Assembly: GCA_036971715.1 (NCBI GenBank) | Contig: JAVHJL010000002.1 | Span: 2,512,501-2,576,500 of the forward strand | Reading direction: 5' to 3' | Length of the DNA: 64,000 bases | From: Arthrobotrys musiformis | Lineage: Eukaryota > Ascomycota > Orbiliomycetes > Orbiliales > Orbiliaceae | Part shown: piece after piece, positions 22,871-35,092 of the stretch | How the letters are laid out: every line of letters begins with the position of its first letter | Numbering within the stretch: position 1 is the stretch's first letter | Notes under the pieces: generated by a model | Databases searched by the model: none | What the model was told of the DNA's origin: nothing | What the model saw: the letters and a program-made list of their open reading frames with translations, nothing else | Program-made: the position numbers and the translations under genes

Positions 22871-25695
22871 CGCGTGCTGATTTTAAAAGTATCAGACATT
22901 CGATGTTGCCACGATTTGTGCCACAAAAATTTCTTTCTTTCTTTGATCAGTGCGGTGGCTGAAACGAAATTTTTTTCTGTTCATTTCTGCATGCCACCCA
23001 TCGTGGGCTTTGTTTGGGATGAATCATTGGTATTCACGACAAAGAATCATCGAAATAACATCGTGACATGGCCTCGTGACCCGTGGCGGGGAGACACACC
23101 GACCAATGTTTCGGTAGGGTATATTTGTAGATAACCTTCGAGGTCAAGGCCTGAAGACGCGTATAAGGCAGGATCAACGGACACAGCCGGTTCCCCGCGA
23201 AAAGAAAGAGAACAGCATCTTAACTTTTAATTATGGTTCAAAAGATAGAACCAAATACAGAAGACGAGTATAGAAAAGAGAATGATCGTAGGATATCACC
23301 AGACCTTAGAACGGTATCTGGTGCGCGATAGTTGGAGGGGATGTGTGAGGTCCCAGAGGATGAATTAGAGATCAGAATGATATATTTTTTTTTCCACTGA
23401 AAAATCTGAAAAATATTTTTTTTTTGTGGTGAAGAAACTTCGTCCGGTTGCTTGGCGTGGCACGGTTGGAGGTTTTTATTATCGATAACTGGCGGGAAAG
23501 TTCCGTTTAGCCAGGTTTGGAAGCTAAGCTTGGCCAAGCTCAGGGAAGGCCTCGAAGGCTGGCTGCACCCGGCCATTTTGCCGACTGAAGTCGACAAGAT
23601 CATCTCGATATCTCCTGATAGATCGAGAGGTCCAGTAGTAGCGGTTGGATTAGACATCCACCGTCCACCATCCATGTATGTATGCTTGTTACGGGAAGTA
23701 CATAAGGAAGTACATAGAGCTAGCCCTATAGTTCATGACACAAAAACGATATGTCAACTGTACGGCGACTCGAGGACACATGCACACATCATTGCATCTA
23801 GATACCGACTTACTGACTTAGCTATCCACAGCCCTTCATCCTATATCTAATCGATTACGATACTCACATTGATACTATCACCATTGGCAACTAGTGCCAG
23901 CCAGCTAGCTTGCAGAAATAGCCTCACGCGCCGGCGCTAGGGCATAAACTAGCCACGACAAATCTGTACAGATCTGTCTGAATCTCGAGTCGAGTCGAAC
24001 CCAAGTAAGTTGCATACTAGTATACGCCATATTTTTCCGTATTTTTCCTCTTAATCTCCTACGCCATAGCTAGTGGATTCAAGGAACTAGCCATGGTTTA
24101 TTCGATCGTGTCTTTCTCTCGCTCAAAGACAAAATGGCGCTTTGCAAGGCTGCTGGAAAAGTCCATGTTGGCCAGTTGAAATAGCGTTTATGTTCGAACT
24201 GGATCAGATTTTTTTTATACGCCAAGCAACCGTCGGTGGTCGGATATGTTTCAGTCTCTCTCAAACACCTGTTTGTCTGCCTCTCCAGTACTGCGAACTA
24301 TCGTATGCAATGCAGCAGATGTTTATTGTCACGATGTCGCTTCCCACCCAGTGCTTACCTGCTTTTTGAGTTTCCCTTCCCTTGCGTGTGGGATGTTATA
24401 AAATTCCCTTTTGGGCCTGTCGTGGTCGTCGTCGCCGTCCGGAACAACTGGCGAAGGATAAATACCTAGCCTGCCCCCTCCCCCAATTGTACACATTCCA
24501 TCCGAACGGCTCGAGGCTCTTATATATAGACCTACCAGCCTAGCTAGACATCCGATCCCCGGTACCAGCACCTGCACTCGCAGCTCGACGCAAGGGCTGA
24601 CAATCCTAGACGCTATTCCTAAAGCTAAGCTTGCCTTGCTCTTCAGGCCGATTATTTGTGGCCCTCCAAAAGCACAAACACCACGTTTTATTTTTTATTA
24701 TTCTCTTTCTTCCCCTCGAGCTCTTGTCTATCCTTTTGCGACTCCCACGATCTTCAAATCCAAAACATAATCGCCCCTCCAGTTTCTAGACATTTCTTCT
24801 ATATATATAATAGATACTCCCTGATCAGCTACTCGTGGAGAAGACCATCTGTTTTGTTACAGCCGACTATCGGGAGGTTTCAGGCTAATAATCGACACTG
24901 CAGCTCAGCTCAGGCTCATAGCACAGCTGTGCAATTTCCTTGAAAGTATTCGAGTATATATAGCACGACTGTTCCTGCTCGAACTAACGCCCTCGAACTT
25001 CTCTCCTTCTGCCGCTTACCCCTCCCTCAACATCAGCCAGACCCGCCTGTGATTGGTTCGTTCAGAGAGCAGGTTTCTCTTGCGCCAAGCTCACCAACTT
25101 GTCAACCTGCTCAACTGCAATCGCCCGAAACCGTTTCGACCATTTCCATTTCCTCTCATACTTCCTTTCCATTCGAGCCTCGTTCTTGCCAGCCGAGTTC
25201 AATCCGCTCTTACCATCCTCGTTGTGCGTCTTGCTGCGCGATAAACAATATTAAATACTCTCTCCGAACCCGCTCAATCGCTCAATTTTGATCGGATTGG
25301 CCCGTGCGTATCTTCACAAAAGCCACATCCGGATCTTCAGTGGCTTCAATTACCACAATTCCAACTCAACTATTGATCCCAACATCATAGTGTTGGGATT
25401 GGCCAGCCCTACTCCATCCTCAACCTTGGGCGGGATCTTGATCGCCCAAGCCGAACGGCAATCCAGAGTTATTTCCCGAACATTGCTCCCGGAGATCCTT
25501 CTATCCTTTTTACTACTTAAAACGACCATTCCCTCCTTAAACTATCTCCTCAACCATCCAAAGGAGCACAAATTCTTTTTGAAAGTCCCCGTTCTCCTGC
25601 CGGCTGTTCTATAGCTTTCACCGATAGAGGCATTCTCGATAGAGTTCCTCAATCGGTCAGGCCTTCGGGCTTGATCGTAAGCAATATAGTTTGAC
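22871..25695. promoter_or_regulatory. 2.8 kb divergent promoter and leader region
   Basis: It separates the leftward trypsin-fold gene from the rightward copper-fist gene and must hold both promoters. The right third (about 24640-25600) is strongly C/T-rich with many CTTCC/CTCC tracts, typical of long fungal 5' leaders. A/T-rich homopolymer runs lie at 23380-23430. The short open frames show no family motifs. No separate gene was found. Confidence 0.55.
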
Positions 25696-27702
25696 ATGCC
25701 TATGATAAATGGGGTCAAATTTGCTTGGTATGTCTGGTCGTCCTTTCGATCAATTGATCCTCTTCATTATCCTTCTTATCCCTCTCCTTTATTCTTTGGA
25801 GAATAAAAGAGATCCTTATTCTTCCAGGCTCCCTTCTTTGCTTTGTGAAGGATAACAAGGACAAAAGGGGAATGGAGGGAAAAGAGGGGAGGGTCTCATT
25901 GTAGATGTAGATACATGGGCTAACTTTTGACATGGTGTAGCGAACCTTGCATGCGAGGCCATCGGTCTTCAAAATGTACTCACTCGGACCGTATATTAAT
26001 CAAGGTTCGCAAGCCGGGCAGACCGTTGTCGTCATGCCCGCACGAACCTGGCAGCTGCAGCTGTGAAGTTGCTAGCGTTGCCATTCCTAAATCTACTGCT
26101 AATTGCCCTTGTGGCCCTGATGGGAAAATAATAAAGAAGGAAGACAAAGTTCCCAAACCAAGAAATGGACCCTATATTTCGTCAGCACCGCCCACGCCCT
26201 TGGACCAATACATAAACCCCAACCATTTTGGCTTCCCTCCGGGTTTCCTACCATCGGGAATGGAACACTCCCACGAATATGTGCAAGGGATGGACCCCCA
26301 GATGTGGACGGGACAGACAGGTTTCAACGGTATGAACGGTATCAATGGTATGAACGGTATGAACGGTATGAACGGCATGAACGGCATGAATGGCATGAAT
26401 GGCATGAACGGTATGGCCCACGTGGATGGTTTTGTGCCGCCCATGGACCTCAATGCCCCTCTTAATCAACCATTTTATACGCCTGTCCCACAACAGGCCA
26501 TGTCGCAAGTACCTATTGTCAAGCCGCCACCACCGAAGAAAAGCTGTTGCAAACCCGAACCGGGGACCATGGATATAAAGAACTTTATTGATCCTACAGC
26601 ATCTGGGTTTCCTGGTGTTCCAAATGGACACATGCCCCAGAATGCTCAATTCAGGGACTTTCATCCTCAGAACGACCCAAGGGCTCGTCGACACACTACT
26701 GAAATATACCCCCAGAAACGAGCATCGGTTGGAGCCTATCCTGAAGGCGATATGAGACAATTTGGTGGTCACGGCCCAGATGGACGAAGCACGAGCGTTC
26801 CTAATGTTCCCGCGATGCCTAGTACTCTACTGCCGGGCATGACATATGGAGCGCAACAGGTCGACTCCGTATCCCTTGATAACCAAGATCAATCCTACAC
26901 GATATATTCAACTCGTCGATACAATCAACGTCAAGTAAACTATATGAACGCGATTAGAGAGGCACATGAAAGGCATCAGCATGAGGAAGCTGAGGCTGCA
27001 CGAAGGGCTAGTCAAGCTAGCGAACATGCAAAGAAAATGAGTGGAAGCTGCTGTGCTCCTCCAGATCCTGCTGTGCCATATGCCCTCCCCCACGGCACCG
27101 AATGTAGCTGCGGACCCAATTGCAGCTGTGTCATGTGCATCACCCATCCGTATAATTCGGCCACCATCGAGTATGTTAGGAATATACATCAAAGCATGCA
27201 GACGCCGGAGCAAAGCTCTGAAGAGCACTCCCCTTCCGCTATAGGGTTCGCTCAAGGCGCTTCCGGAGCTGAGTTCCCACAAGCTGGAACCGTCGGCATG
27301 TTCGGTGACGCTGTGCTGGATAATATGATGGAGGATAAGGACATGATTAGCATGCAAGGAAACAATCTTTCGCCTTCTGCATTCATCCATCTCGATTACA
27401 ACCTGGGCAGCTGCTCTCAGCAAAACGGGGGATGTATGTGTGGGGACGGGTGTCAGTGCGTGGGCTGTATAACCCACGGAGGTCATAACGGCGTCGCCTT
27501 AGCGGACTTGAACATGATGCAGTCCAATCTTCTATCTGAGCAGCAACCCTCCGAAGGAGCTCAGGTAGCCCCTCAAAGCGTCAGCACCATACAACCCGAA
27601 GACCAAAAAGTTAACGACAATTCCGACGAGAGTATATGGAAGACTGAGGAGTCGGCTAGCAGTTCTGGGGTTCAACCTAAATTCAACCAAAACTCTGGGT
27701 AA
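25696..27702 (+). CDS. copper-fist transcription factor, Mac1/Cuf1/GRISEA-like
   Basis: Exon 1 (25696-25727, 32 nt) encodes MPMINGVKFAC up to a split Cys codon. A 213-nt intron follows, then exon 2 (25941-27702), for 597 residues. The N-terminus is a complete copper-fist DNA-binding domain with zinc ligands C11, C14, C23 and H25 (CEPCMRGHRSSKCTH) and the minor-groove GRP motif at 37-39. Two further Cys clusters, at about 399-413 (CSCGPNCSCVMCITH) and 509-523 (CMCGDGCQCVGCITH), have the C-x-C-x3-C-x-C-x2-C-x2-H form. That form closely resembles the copper-sensing repeats of yeast Mac1 and fission yeast Cuf1. This suggests a copper-starvation activator of Ctr-type uptake genes, inhibited when Cu(I) fills the clusters, rather than an Ace1-type detoxification factor. 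A Gly-Met-Asn repeat at about 141-169 and KSCCKPE and GSCCAPP motifs also occur. The protein is nuclear when active. Confidence 0.9.
25728..25940 (+). other. 213-nt intron splitting the copper-fist codon 11
   Basis: GTATGT donor and GGTGTAG acceptor; phase 2 inside the first zinc-ligand Cys codon. It is two to three times longer than most introns in the window. Without it the DNA-binding domain would lack its first 10 residues and first zinc ligand, so it decides the true start of the gene. Confidence 0.85.
26331..26411 (+). repeat. in-frame 9-bp minisatellite encoding Gly-Met-Asn
   Basis: Nine head-to-tail copies of YATGAAYGG (one copy with ATC for ATG) lie inside the copper-fist gene and encode (Met/Ile)-Asn-Gly repeats. 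The unit is a multiple of 3, so gain or loss of copies would keep the frame. T/C differences between units form a 5' block (TATGAACGG) and a 3' block (CATGAAYGG), suggesting stepwise expansion. Confidence 0.9.
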
Positions 27703-30700
27703 CCTCATAACCCCGGTGGGATGAAGGGTGGTGAACATTATCACAACAGTTCCTTTTTTTTCCCCTTCTTTTTGTATTGTTTTTTTTTTTTTTTTTGGAA
27801 ATTATGGGAATTATGGGAATTCTGTATTCTAGAGTCTTTGGGACTGGTGTCCGGAGTTTTACCATGTTGATGAGTCTCTGCAGTGGCCTTATAAACTGGA
27901 AAATCCGGCGACAAGAAGTCGTCTATACGGTCCACTCCGAAGTTAACATGGCAGGTCTCTCTCTACTCACCGTCACGATCACACTACGTCGCCGAACTTT
28001 TTTTCCTTTTTAGTTGAGGGGAGGGGGTTTCGCAATGCGGTTGTCTCGTCTTTGATTGTTGTGGGTTTGGGGGGGAATACGCATTTTAACTTATGGAAGG
28101 GTGGAAAAAATGGAAAAAACGGCGTTTTAACATTGTCCTGACTTTAATGGCGCGAGGCGTGGAGTTCCCTTTTTTTTTTTTTTTTTTAAACGTCCTTTTG
28201 CTTAATGCTGTTAGAATGCGGACGCGGGCGCGCGTCGGAATAATAATAAGGCGAAAAGAAAAGAAAAAAGAAAAAGAAACAAAAAAAATTGATGGATTGT
28301 ATGTAGATGGCGCCTACACTATGTATCCATATGGCGGGTGAAGCTTTTTTTTTGGTTTTCGACTACTAATTGATGATGTTGAGGTTGAAGGTTGTACTTG
28401 TTAGTAGCATGGTTTAGTCTCAGGCAAAGCATCCCCACGAAAAGACTTAATTAAAAAAAGAATTAAAATTTATTAATATATGAGGTTTAAGATTTTTTGG
28501 AAATTCTAGAATTGTCTTGTGATATATTGAGGTGGAGTATACCGGGCCATCGGCAATCGATATTATTTTTTCTTTACCTGGTTTGTGAAGAGGATATCGC
28601 GCATTATTTCCACTTTGTTCTCCACTCTGTTTGAAGAAATTTCTTTGATGTTTTTTTTTTATATATGTGTATAAAATTTTTCGGCGAAGATAATTGTTTG
28701 GAATCGTATGATCAACGTAAGAGTTCCCGAGATGAAGATTATCTAGCTTCGAAAATTTGTTCTTTTTTGTTTTTTGTTCTTCCGGGTTCTCTGGTTTTTC
28801 GGGATCCCGATTGAGTATGATAAAGTCAAGAAGGAAGAGAGGGGGCTGAACCGCTTCCGATCGCGACCCCGGTATGCGCGCGCACGTTCAAGGTTGTGAT
28901 GTAAGGTGATACGAGGTTCCAATAAGAATACCCACGGGAGCTCCGCGTGGCTTGACGCATTTTGCTCACATTTCTTTTACGAATGACATGATTGAACGGG
29001 GATCACGAACGGGACAAAGTTTTGATCACGAAGGTACCCTGGGTGAGCTGAGGGGCATCTGTTGCTGTATGCTCGCTCCGTTTTGCAGCGGTGAGCTTAA
29101 TCCGTTTTGGAGGTTGGTCCGAGTTTTTTGACGTATGTATGTGCATGGGAGGGTTGTATTCGGTTCGAAAGTTCGATGGCGAAGTTAAACATTCGCAACG
29201 AAGGGTTTGCATCAGCTATTGCGAAGTGCGAGATTATACACCATGTGCGGGTTTTTGGTGTGCATATTTTAGTCTTCTGTGGCAGAGGGAGCGGTAGGCC
29301 GTGTGCATAGCGGCGCTTCAGGTGATGTCCTCTTTTTGCGAGATGAACCTCGGGTAAATTGAAGCGATGGTAACGGTGATGTTTAAGCGTAAAAATAAGG
29401 ATTTCGCAGAGGGAAAACCTGGATAAGAGAAAGTTGTGGAAAAGGAAGGAATTGTGGAGTGCGCCCTGCTGACACAACATCTTACTTTTTTTCATTTCAT
29501 TTTGATAAGTTGGAAATGGTTTATGTTCCCCTTTTCGGAGGATGGCGTATCCTCGTGAGAAATGCGTTTTGATGGAGAATTGAAATCTACAACATTTTGG
29601 TGGATTCGAGACAAAACATTTTGGTTACAGAGTACGTGGTGTGACAGGCGTTGGGCCTAGATTTTGCATATTCCGGGTGCCGTAACGTTGGCTCGGGGAG
29701 GACTTCGAACCCAAACTTCAACCCGGGGAAAAAGAATGAAATGAAAAGAAAAAATTTTTATGTTTCATGTCTGTCTCCATATCTGAGCCTGGGCGGAATG
29801 AACTAATATTGGAATTTCAAGGGAATCAATTTTGCCTTTTGCCATAAAGAAAATATATTAAAAAGGTGCACAGTGCACAGCGAGTTTATGCTCCTTTCGT
29901 GGTCACTTTGCGTGTGGTGGATGTGTGGTAAATTTGGCGGCACAAAACTGCAGGGACGGCAATTGTGATACATAACATATTAAACATTTAACATTAGGCG
30001 CAGAGGATTTTGGATTGTCTGTGCAATTTGGCAGACGATGATTTGCAGATAGGTAAGGGGAACTTGGGAAGTTTGTGCCTCCCCCTTCAAGTTGCAGTAC
30101 GGATGTAATCACATGCGGCGTACGGGACGGTATTCGAGGGGGAAAAGAAATATATTTGATTCTGTTTAGTTAGCTTGGGTTTGTGTCTTGTGTGATCTTA
30201 AAATGGTGCCGGTGATAACGTGAAATAACCATGTTAACTAATAGTGACGATATGTTTATTTAGTTCGGGTTGGGTTTAGTCCATATAAAATTAGTGATCT
30301 GTCTAAGTTGTCAATCAATCGATCTTGGGATTATTTTTCCGAAAGCCATATAACTTTTCCCGACGCGATTTGAGGACTCAAAGATATACTGTGATAGTGA
30401 CGATATGATAGTCTGATATTGCCGTTCAGTGCCGATTCTATACTATACTAGTATAATTTTGCGTGAGGGGGCTCTGGGCTTTGAAGTCTAGTCGGTTAGT
30501 CTGGACTGTGGGCAATAGCAATAAAAAGATCGTGACGATGTCGCAGAAGGCAATATTTCTTTTCTCCGGGTCTAATGATGGCATCCAAGCAGCAATCCCT
30601 GCCGTTACCGATCTTTTAACAAAAAATTACAGCTGCCTGGCAATCGGGAAGCCAGGTCTGGCGAGGCCCGAATCCAAGGCTTTACCTGATGCAGACATAC

Positions 30701-32688
30701 GCGGCTTGTAGTTATTCTCCCCCATTCGCGAAAAACAGCTACCTTGGGCACATGTACTCTCACGGTATTCTCACGAGAGAAGAGACAGTGATCTAGAGGC
30801 TCCGACGTTCGTGGCTAGAATGCTCCAGGTTGCGGAGAAAGAGGGGGGGGATAATCATTGCCCAGTTCTTGCTTCGGTTCCGCATTCGAAGCATTAAGCT
30901 CGAACCCTTTTAACACCGGCCAACCGTTATCGGGTCTCGCTTATCACCAAATTACAGGATTACCCTCAGGGTGTATGGGGGATGGACATTATTTTTGTCT
31001 TTTTGGTCTTGCTCGACCCGGGACGGCAAGGGTCTTTCGAGGGAAAGGGCTCAAGCTTTTTTTTATTTTATTTTTTTCGCTTTGGAGAAGAATGCTGGGA
31101 CAAGCAAGGCAGACCCGGTTGCAGTGCAGGGTAAAATAGCTGTTGGATTTTTTCGCGAGGAGAGCGAGGGGAGAACGAAGGAAATCAATATGCAAAAGAA
31201 AGGGAAAAAAAGGGATCAGTCAATCAATCAATCAATCAAAACATTCCAGTTCCAACGGCTTGGAGCTAATGAATGAACGAACGGGCGAACAGGAAATGAA
31301 TAAAGCATAGAGAATGGCGAAACTGGCTGAATGCAAAGGTCAACAATCAGGCTCTTGCGTCTGCAGCCACCGCATCCAGATACTAATGTGGGCACCATGG
31401 GCACTATCGACGACGGTGGAACCGACGTTGCGGTGACCAATGTGGATCCGGTCATTTCACCAGAATATCGTCGAAGACCGATGGGCCTTTTTCGGGGTAT
31501 ACTAGGTTCTTTTCAGCTTTTTCCTGCTCCCAAAAACAACAGCTGTGATGGCAAATCGTCCATTGTCCACCCGTTCATCGGCCGTCTAGCGGTCCGATAC
31601 CCATGTCTGTCAGACCAAAAGTAGATGCATCATATCATATGTATCATGCTATCGGTGAGTCTTTCTTTGCAGGTTCTTGTTACCATACTTCTCAATTGCT
31701 TGATTGCTTGCATCCATGCTTTTTGTTTCCATTTTCATCGCCCGCTGCGGGACATCCCACCCACCCATGCGCTCACAGGAGTCCAAGTTCAGGTTGCCGT
31801 TGATCACGTCGACATTGCAATTACATGCACGCATGTACCGCTAGTTTTCGACTGACCCTGGATGCATGCACTGTGCAACAACCCCGGCTCGGGCTGATTG
31901 GTCGAGCCTGTTGCTTAATCCAACACGCAACCTTTGACATCCCCCAACATTCGATTACAATATGTAAGAGAAAGCCCTCCTGTCTGCACTCGGGGCACAG
32001 CCAAAAAACAAATTTCCAAAAATTCGGGAAGAACAAGGGAAAAAATAAGAAAATAAGAAAAGAGCTTCTCTGGTCAAAAGCCTAAAAAACTTAAGATAAA
32101 AGGGAAAAAAAGAAAAGAAAAATAAGAACGAGAATTCAATTCTAGGGAAGCAAAATGCAAAGTTCCGTTTCTTCACGGTGGACTACAGCTGACCCTAACC
32201 TTAAAATTGGGGGGCCTTTAAGGTGTATAGGCTGAACTAGATTTCGACCCTCGACGAAAGAAGGCTGACCCGGATATCCAAATGGCGTGGTTCGATCTAA
32301 AAGTATAATGCTAATAGGATATCATAATACTTTACTACGTTCTCTGTTTCACCGTGGTTCGTACTCCGAGGACCACTGCACATGCACACCAGAGCGAAGG
32401 ACCCACGGCAATTGTTTATATTAGACATCCATACCCCCCGCCATTATCGACTAGTCTTTTCATTCGGTCTGCCCGCTACACATACAAGCGTTCCATCCGG
32501 AGAATATCTGTTCACTTGGGAACCTTTTCTTTTATATAAAGCAAGCCACCCAGTTCTTGCCAATTCTTTTTTCATTTTCTCTTGTGTCGATATCCTCCTC
32601 ATCTTCTTTTTCCAGTTGAGAAAACTCGAAGGGATTGGACCTAAGTTTTTATATTAATATTAATTGATATTAAACATAATACAACAAG
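27703..32688. other. 5 kb gene-free region with long T tracts
   Basis: This is the largest spacer of the window, between the copper-fist stop and the aquaporin start. It contains the copper-fist 3' UTR, T runs of roughly 16-18 bases at 27779-27796 and 28171-28187, a (CAAT)n microsatellite near 31217-31240, A-rich tracts at 32030-32130 and the aquaporin promoter. Open frames are short, out of phase with each other and lack recognisable motifs. No tRNA, snRNA or transposase remnant was recognised. A long 5' leader of the aquaporin gene or an unannotated non-coding transcript cannot be excluded. Confidence 0.55.
31217..31240. repeat. (CAAT)n microsatellite
   Basis: About five tandem tetranucleotide units lie in non-coding DNA. 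A simple repeat with no evident role. Confidence 0.7.
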
Positions 32689-34354
32689 ATGGTGTCGTGG
32701 GAGAGATTCATGCCGGCGACGGTGAAGAATCGTAAGTAGATCCTTCCTCCTAGTTTTATTTATTGTCAAAGTTATAAAATTCTAACAGGGGTTTTTCTGC
32801 ATAGACCTGGTAGCTACTGTGAGTACCCTCGATACTAGACCAACCCCCTTTGTCACATGTTCGACGTTATCAATCATTTGTTTGGACCGATATCTAACGG
32901 GATTTCCTAAATGTTAAGCTCGCTGAGTTCGTCGGTACGAAATTCCCCTTCTGGATACCATGCTTGCATGATCGGACATATCGCTAATCTTATTGCGCAA
33001 CTAGGAACCTTTATGTTTCTTTTCATGGCCTTTAGTAAGACTCCCAAATTTAGGATCCATGCGTACGCGGATAGCCACCTTTCTAGAATATTACCTCTAA
33101 CGTAAGGTCCTAGGTGTTGTATCTGTTACTGGTCACAAAGTCCTGTATCAACAGGAAGGTGGTTCGCCAACTGGTGGTTCGGACGCTGCCCTGATAGTGT
33201 ATATTGCCTTCGGGTTCGCTATCAGTTTGGGTGTAAATGTCTTCGTTTTCTATAGAGTCAGCGGTGGAATGTTCAACCCTGCTGTAGGTTTCACCTTTAA
33301 TTCCCCCACATTCCGCTAGTCCCTGCCCAAGCTTTGAAAGAATGATAAACCACATGATACTAACCGCAGAGATAGGTTACACTTGCTTTTGTGTTGGCGG
33401 GAACCTTGCCCATTCCTAGGTTGGTTTCCTGAAACGGTCAAAAAATATTTACAAAATGTGCCCCACCATGTGAATGCTAACATGCGGCTTTTTTCTTTTC
33501 ACTCTAGGGCTCTATTTGTCTCTTTGGCTCAGATTTTGGGCGGCATTGCGGCCGCTGGAGTAGCTGAAGGTCTCCTTCCGGGAACTTTGAATGCTCAGAC
33601 TACTGTCGCACGTATGTTGCCGCATACTTATCTACATTTTTATACACTGAATAAGAAAGCTAACCGATATTCCAGACGGGATGACAAACGTTAACGGCAT
33701 GTTCCTTGAAATGTTTTTAACTGCTCAGCTCATCATAACCATTTTTATGTTAGCGGTTGAGGTAAGTAGTCGGATCATCGGCTCCCTCCCGAGTGTTTTC
33801 GGAGCATTCCTAACCTTATTCCCACGACTACAGAAAACCAAGGTTACATTCCTCGCGCCGTTGGGTATTGGTGGTGCTTTGTTTATTGGACATCTTGTCG
33901 GAATCTACTATACTGGTGCTGGACTGAACCCGGCCAGATCTTTCGGACCTGCCGTTGTTGCCGGTCAATTCTATAGTGATCAGTGGGTTTACTGTAAGTT
34001 CACAAATTTTATATGGAAAATTCGATATGGGTATAGGATTCTAACGGTATAATAGGGGCTGGACCATTTTTGGGCTCGTTTCTTGCTGCTGGCTTCTACA
34101 GACTCCTCAAGTTCTTGCAATACGAGGGCGCCAACCCAGACCAGGACGTTGACCTCAGCTGCTCCGCCAAAGAGGACTCGAGCCGTCTCGCTTGCACCGC
34201 TCAGCACCTCGAAGGCCATGATGTCCCTCGTCCCAATTGGTCGAGATCGAAGGACTCTGATGTCGAGAGGGGATCTTCCATCCCACCGAAGAGCCCACCA
34301 ATGCCCATCGTGGCAATGCATACCAACTCGACCGATAACTCGGGCCACGCATAA
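32689..34354 (+). CDS. orthodox aquaporin (water channel, MIP family)
   Basis: I deduced ten exons: 32689-32731, 32805-32818, 32919-32934, 33005-33034, 33114-33283, 33376-33419, 33508-33611, 33676-33761, 33834-33993 and 34056-34354. They give 321 residues. Both NPA boxes are present: GGMFNPAVT (89-91) and GLNPARSFGPA (201-203). Helix 5 carries His189, and Arg204 follows the second NPA. With aromatic residues in helix 1 (FMFLFMAF) this is the aromatic/arginine filter of water-selective aquaporins. The Asp that follows the second NPA in glycerol facilitators is absent. Six transmembrane segments are expected in the plasma membrane. The hydrophilic C-terminal tail of about 90 residues is rich in Ser, Asp and Pro. 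Exons of 14, 16 and 30 nt encode helix 1; each is bounded by good donors and CTAAC/CTAAT branch sites. Confidence 0.92.
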
Positions 34355-35092
34355 GATATGATATAGGACGCTCTACACGGCGGACTTCACCATATTTTGT
34401 TTTTGAAGAAAAAAAATTCTTTTCCAGCGAGCAAAGGATATCCTTTTTTCTCTCATTATTTAGTATTTTTTTATTTTTATTTTTTAATATTTTACATTCC
34501 TTTTGGGTCTACGGAATAGGGGGGGTTCATGGGTTTTCTTTTCGGGTGCCACGCCAGGCTGGATTTTTAGCATTAGGGAATTCGGAATGGTTAAATTTAA
34601 TGGCGGGGAAGGGGGGATTTGGGAGCGCATGTCAACTTTACGATATCATTTTGGATGGGGACGGGTTGGGTACACAATACCATCGGTTGCTTGTTTTGAT
34701 TGTTCTTTTTTCTTTCTTTGGATATTATTCGGAAAAACTGTGTACGAGAAGATATCATTGAGTCCATCAATCGGATAATACACAAAAGTTCCTTGCTACA
34801 CTATTATGCTGGTCTTCTTATGCAAATTTTTTGGACTTCCTGCTCGGTCTTGAGTTGGCCTTGGTGCCAGCGAGGCGGCCAATTTGAAGTTGATGGGTCT
34901 AGAGCTTCTGGATTACTCATGTGGAGAGGAAATGGACGAGAGCTCCGTCGTGAAAACCTGATAAAAACAACCTAGCCTTGATTCCAACCGGACAAATTTC
35001 CGAATAGTTAAAATAGGTATCAACCGCACGGACGGCCTGAGCAAAAGTAAAGATGGGTTACACAAATCAAGATGGTTACACAAATCTGCAAA
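34355..35092. other. 740 bp convergent spacer
   Basis: It carries the 3' UTRs of the aquaporin and oxidoreductase genes, which converge here, with T-rich sequence just after the aquaporin stop. No gene was seen. Confidence 0.55.

Noticed and set aside
26908..27486. 192-codon open frame antisense to the copper-fist gene
   Set aside because: It is the mirror of a strongly supported coding frame with clear domain motifs; the antisense product has no recognisable features.
28961..28968. TTTGCTCA, identical to the yeast Mac1 copper-response core, 1.3 kb downstream of the copper-fist gene
   Set aside because: The same 8-mer also occurs (reverse strand) at 35038-35045 between two 3' ends. About two chance copies are expected in 64 kb, and neither site is in a copper-gene promoter.
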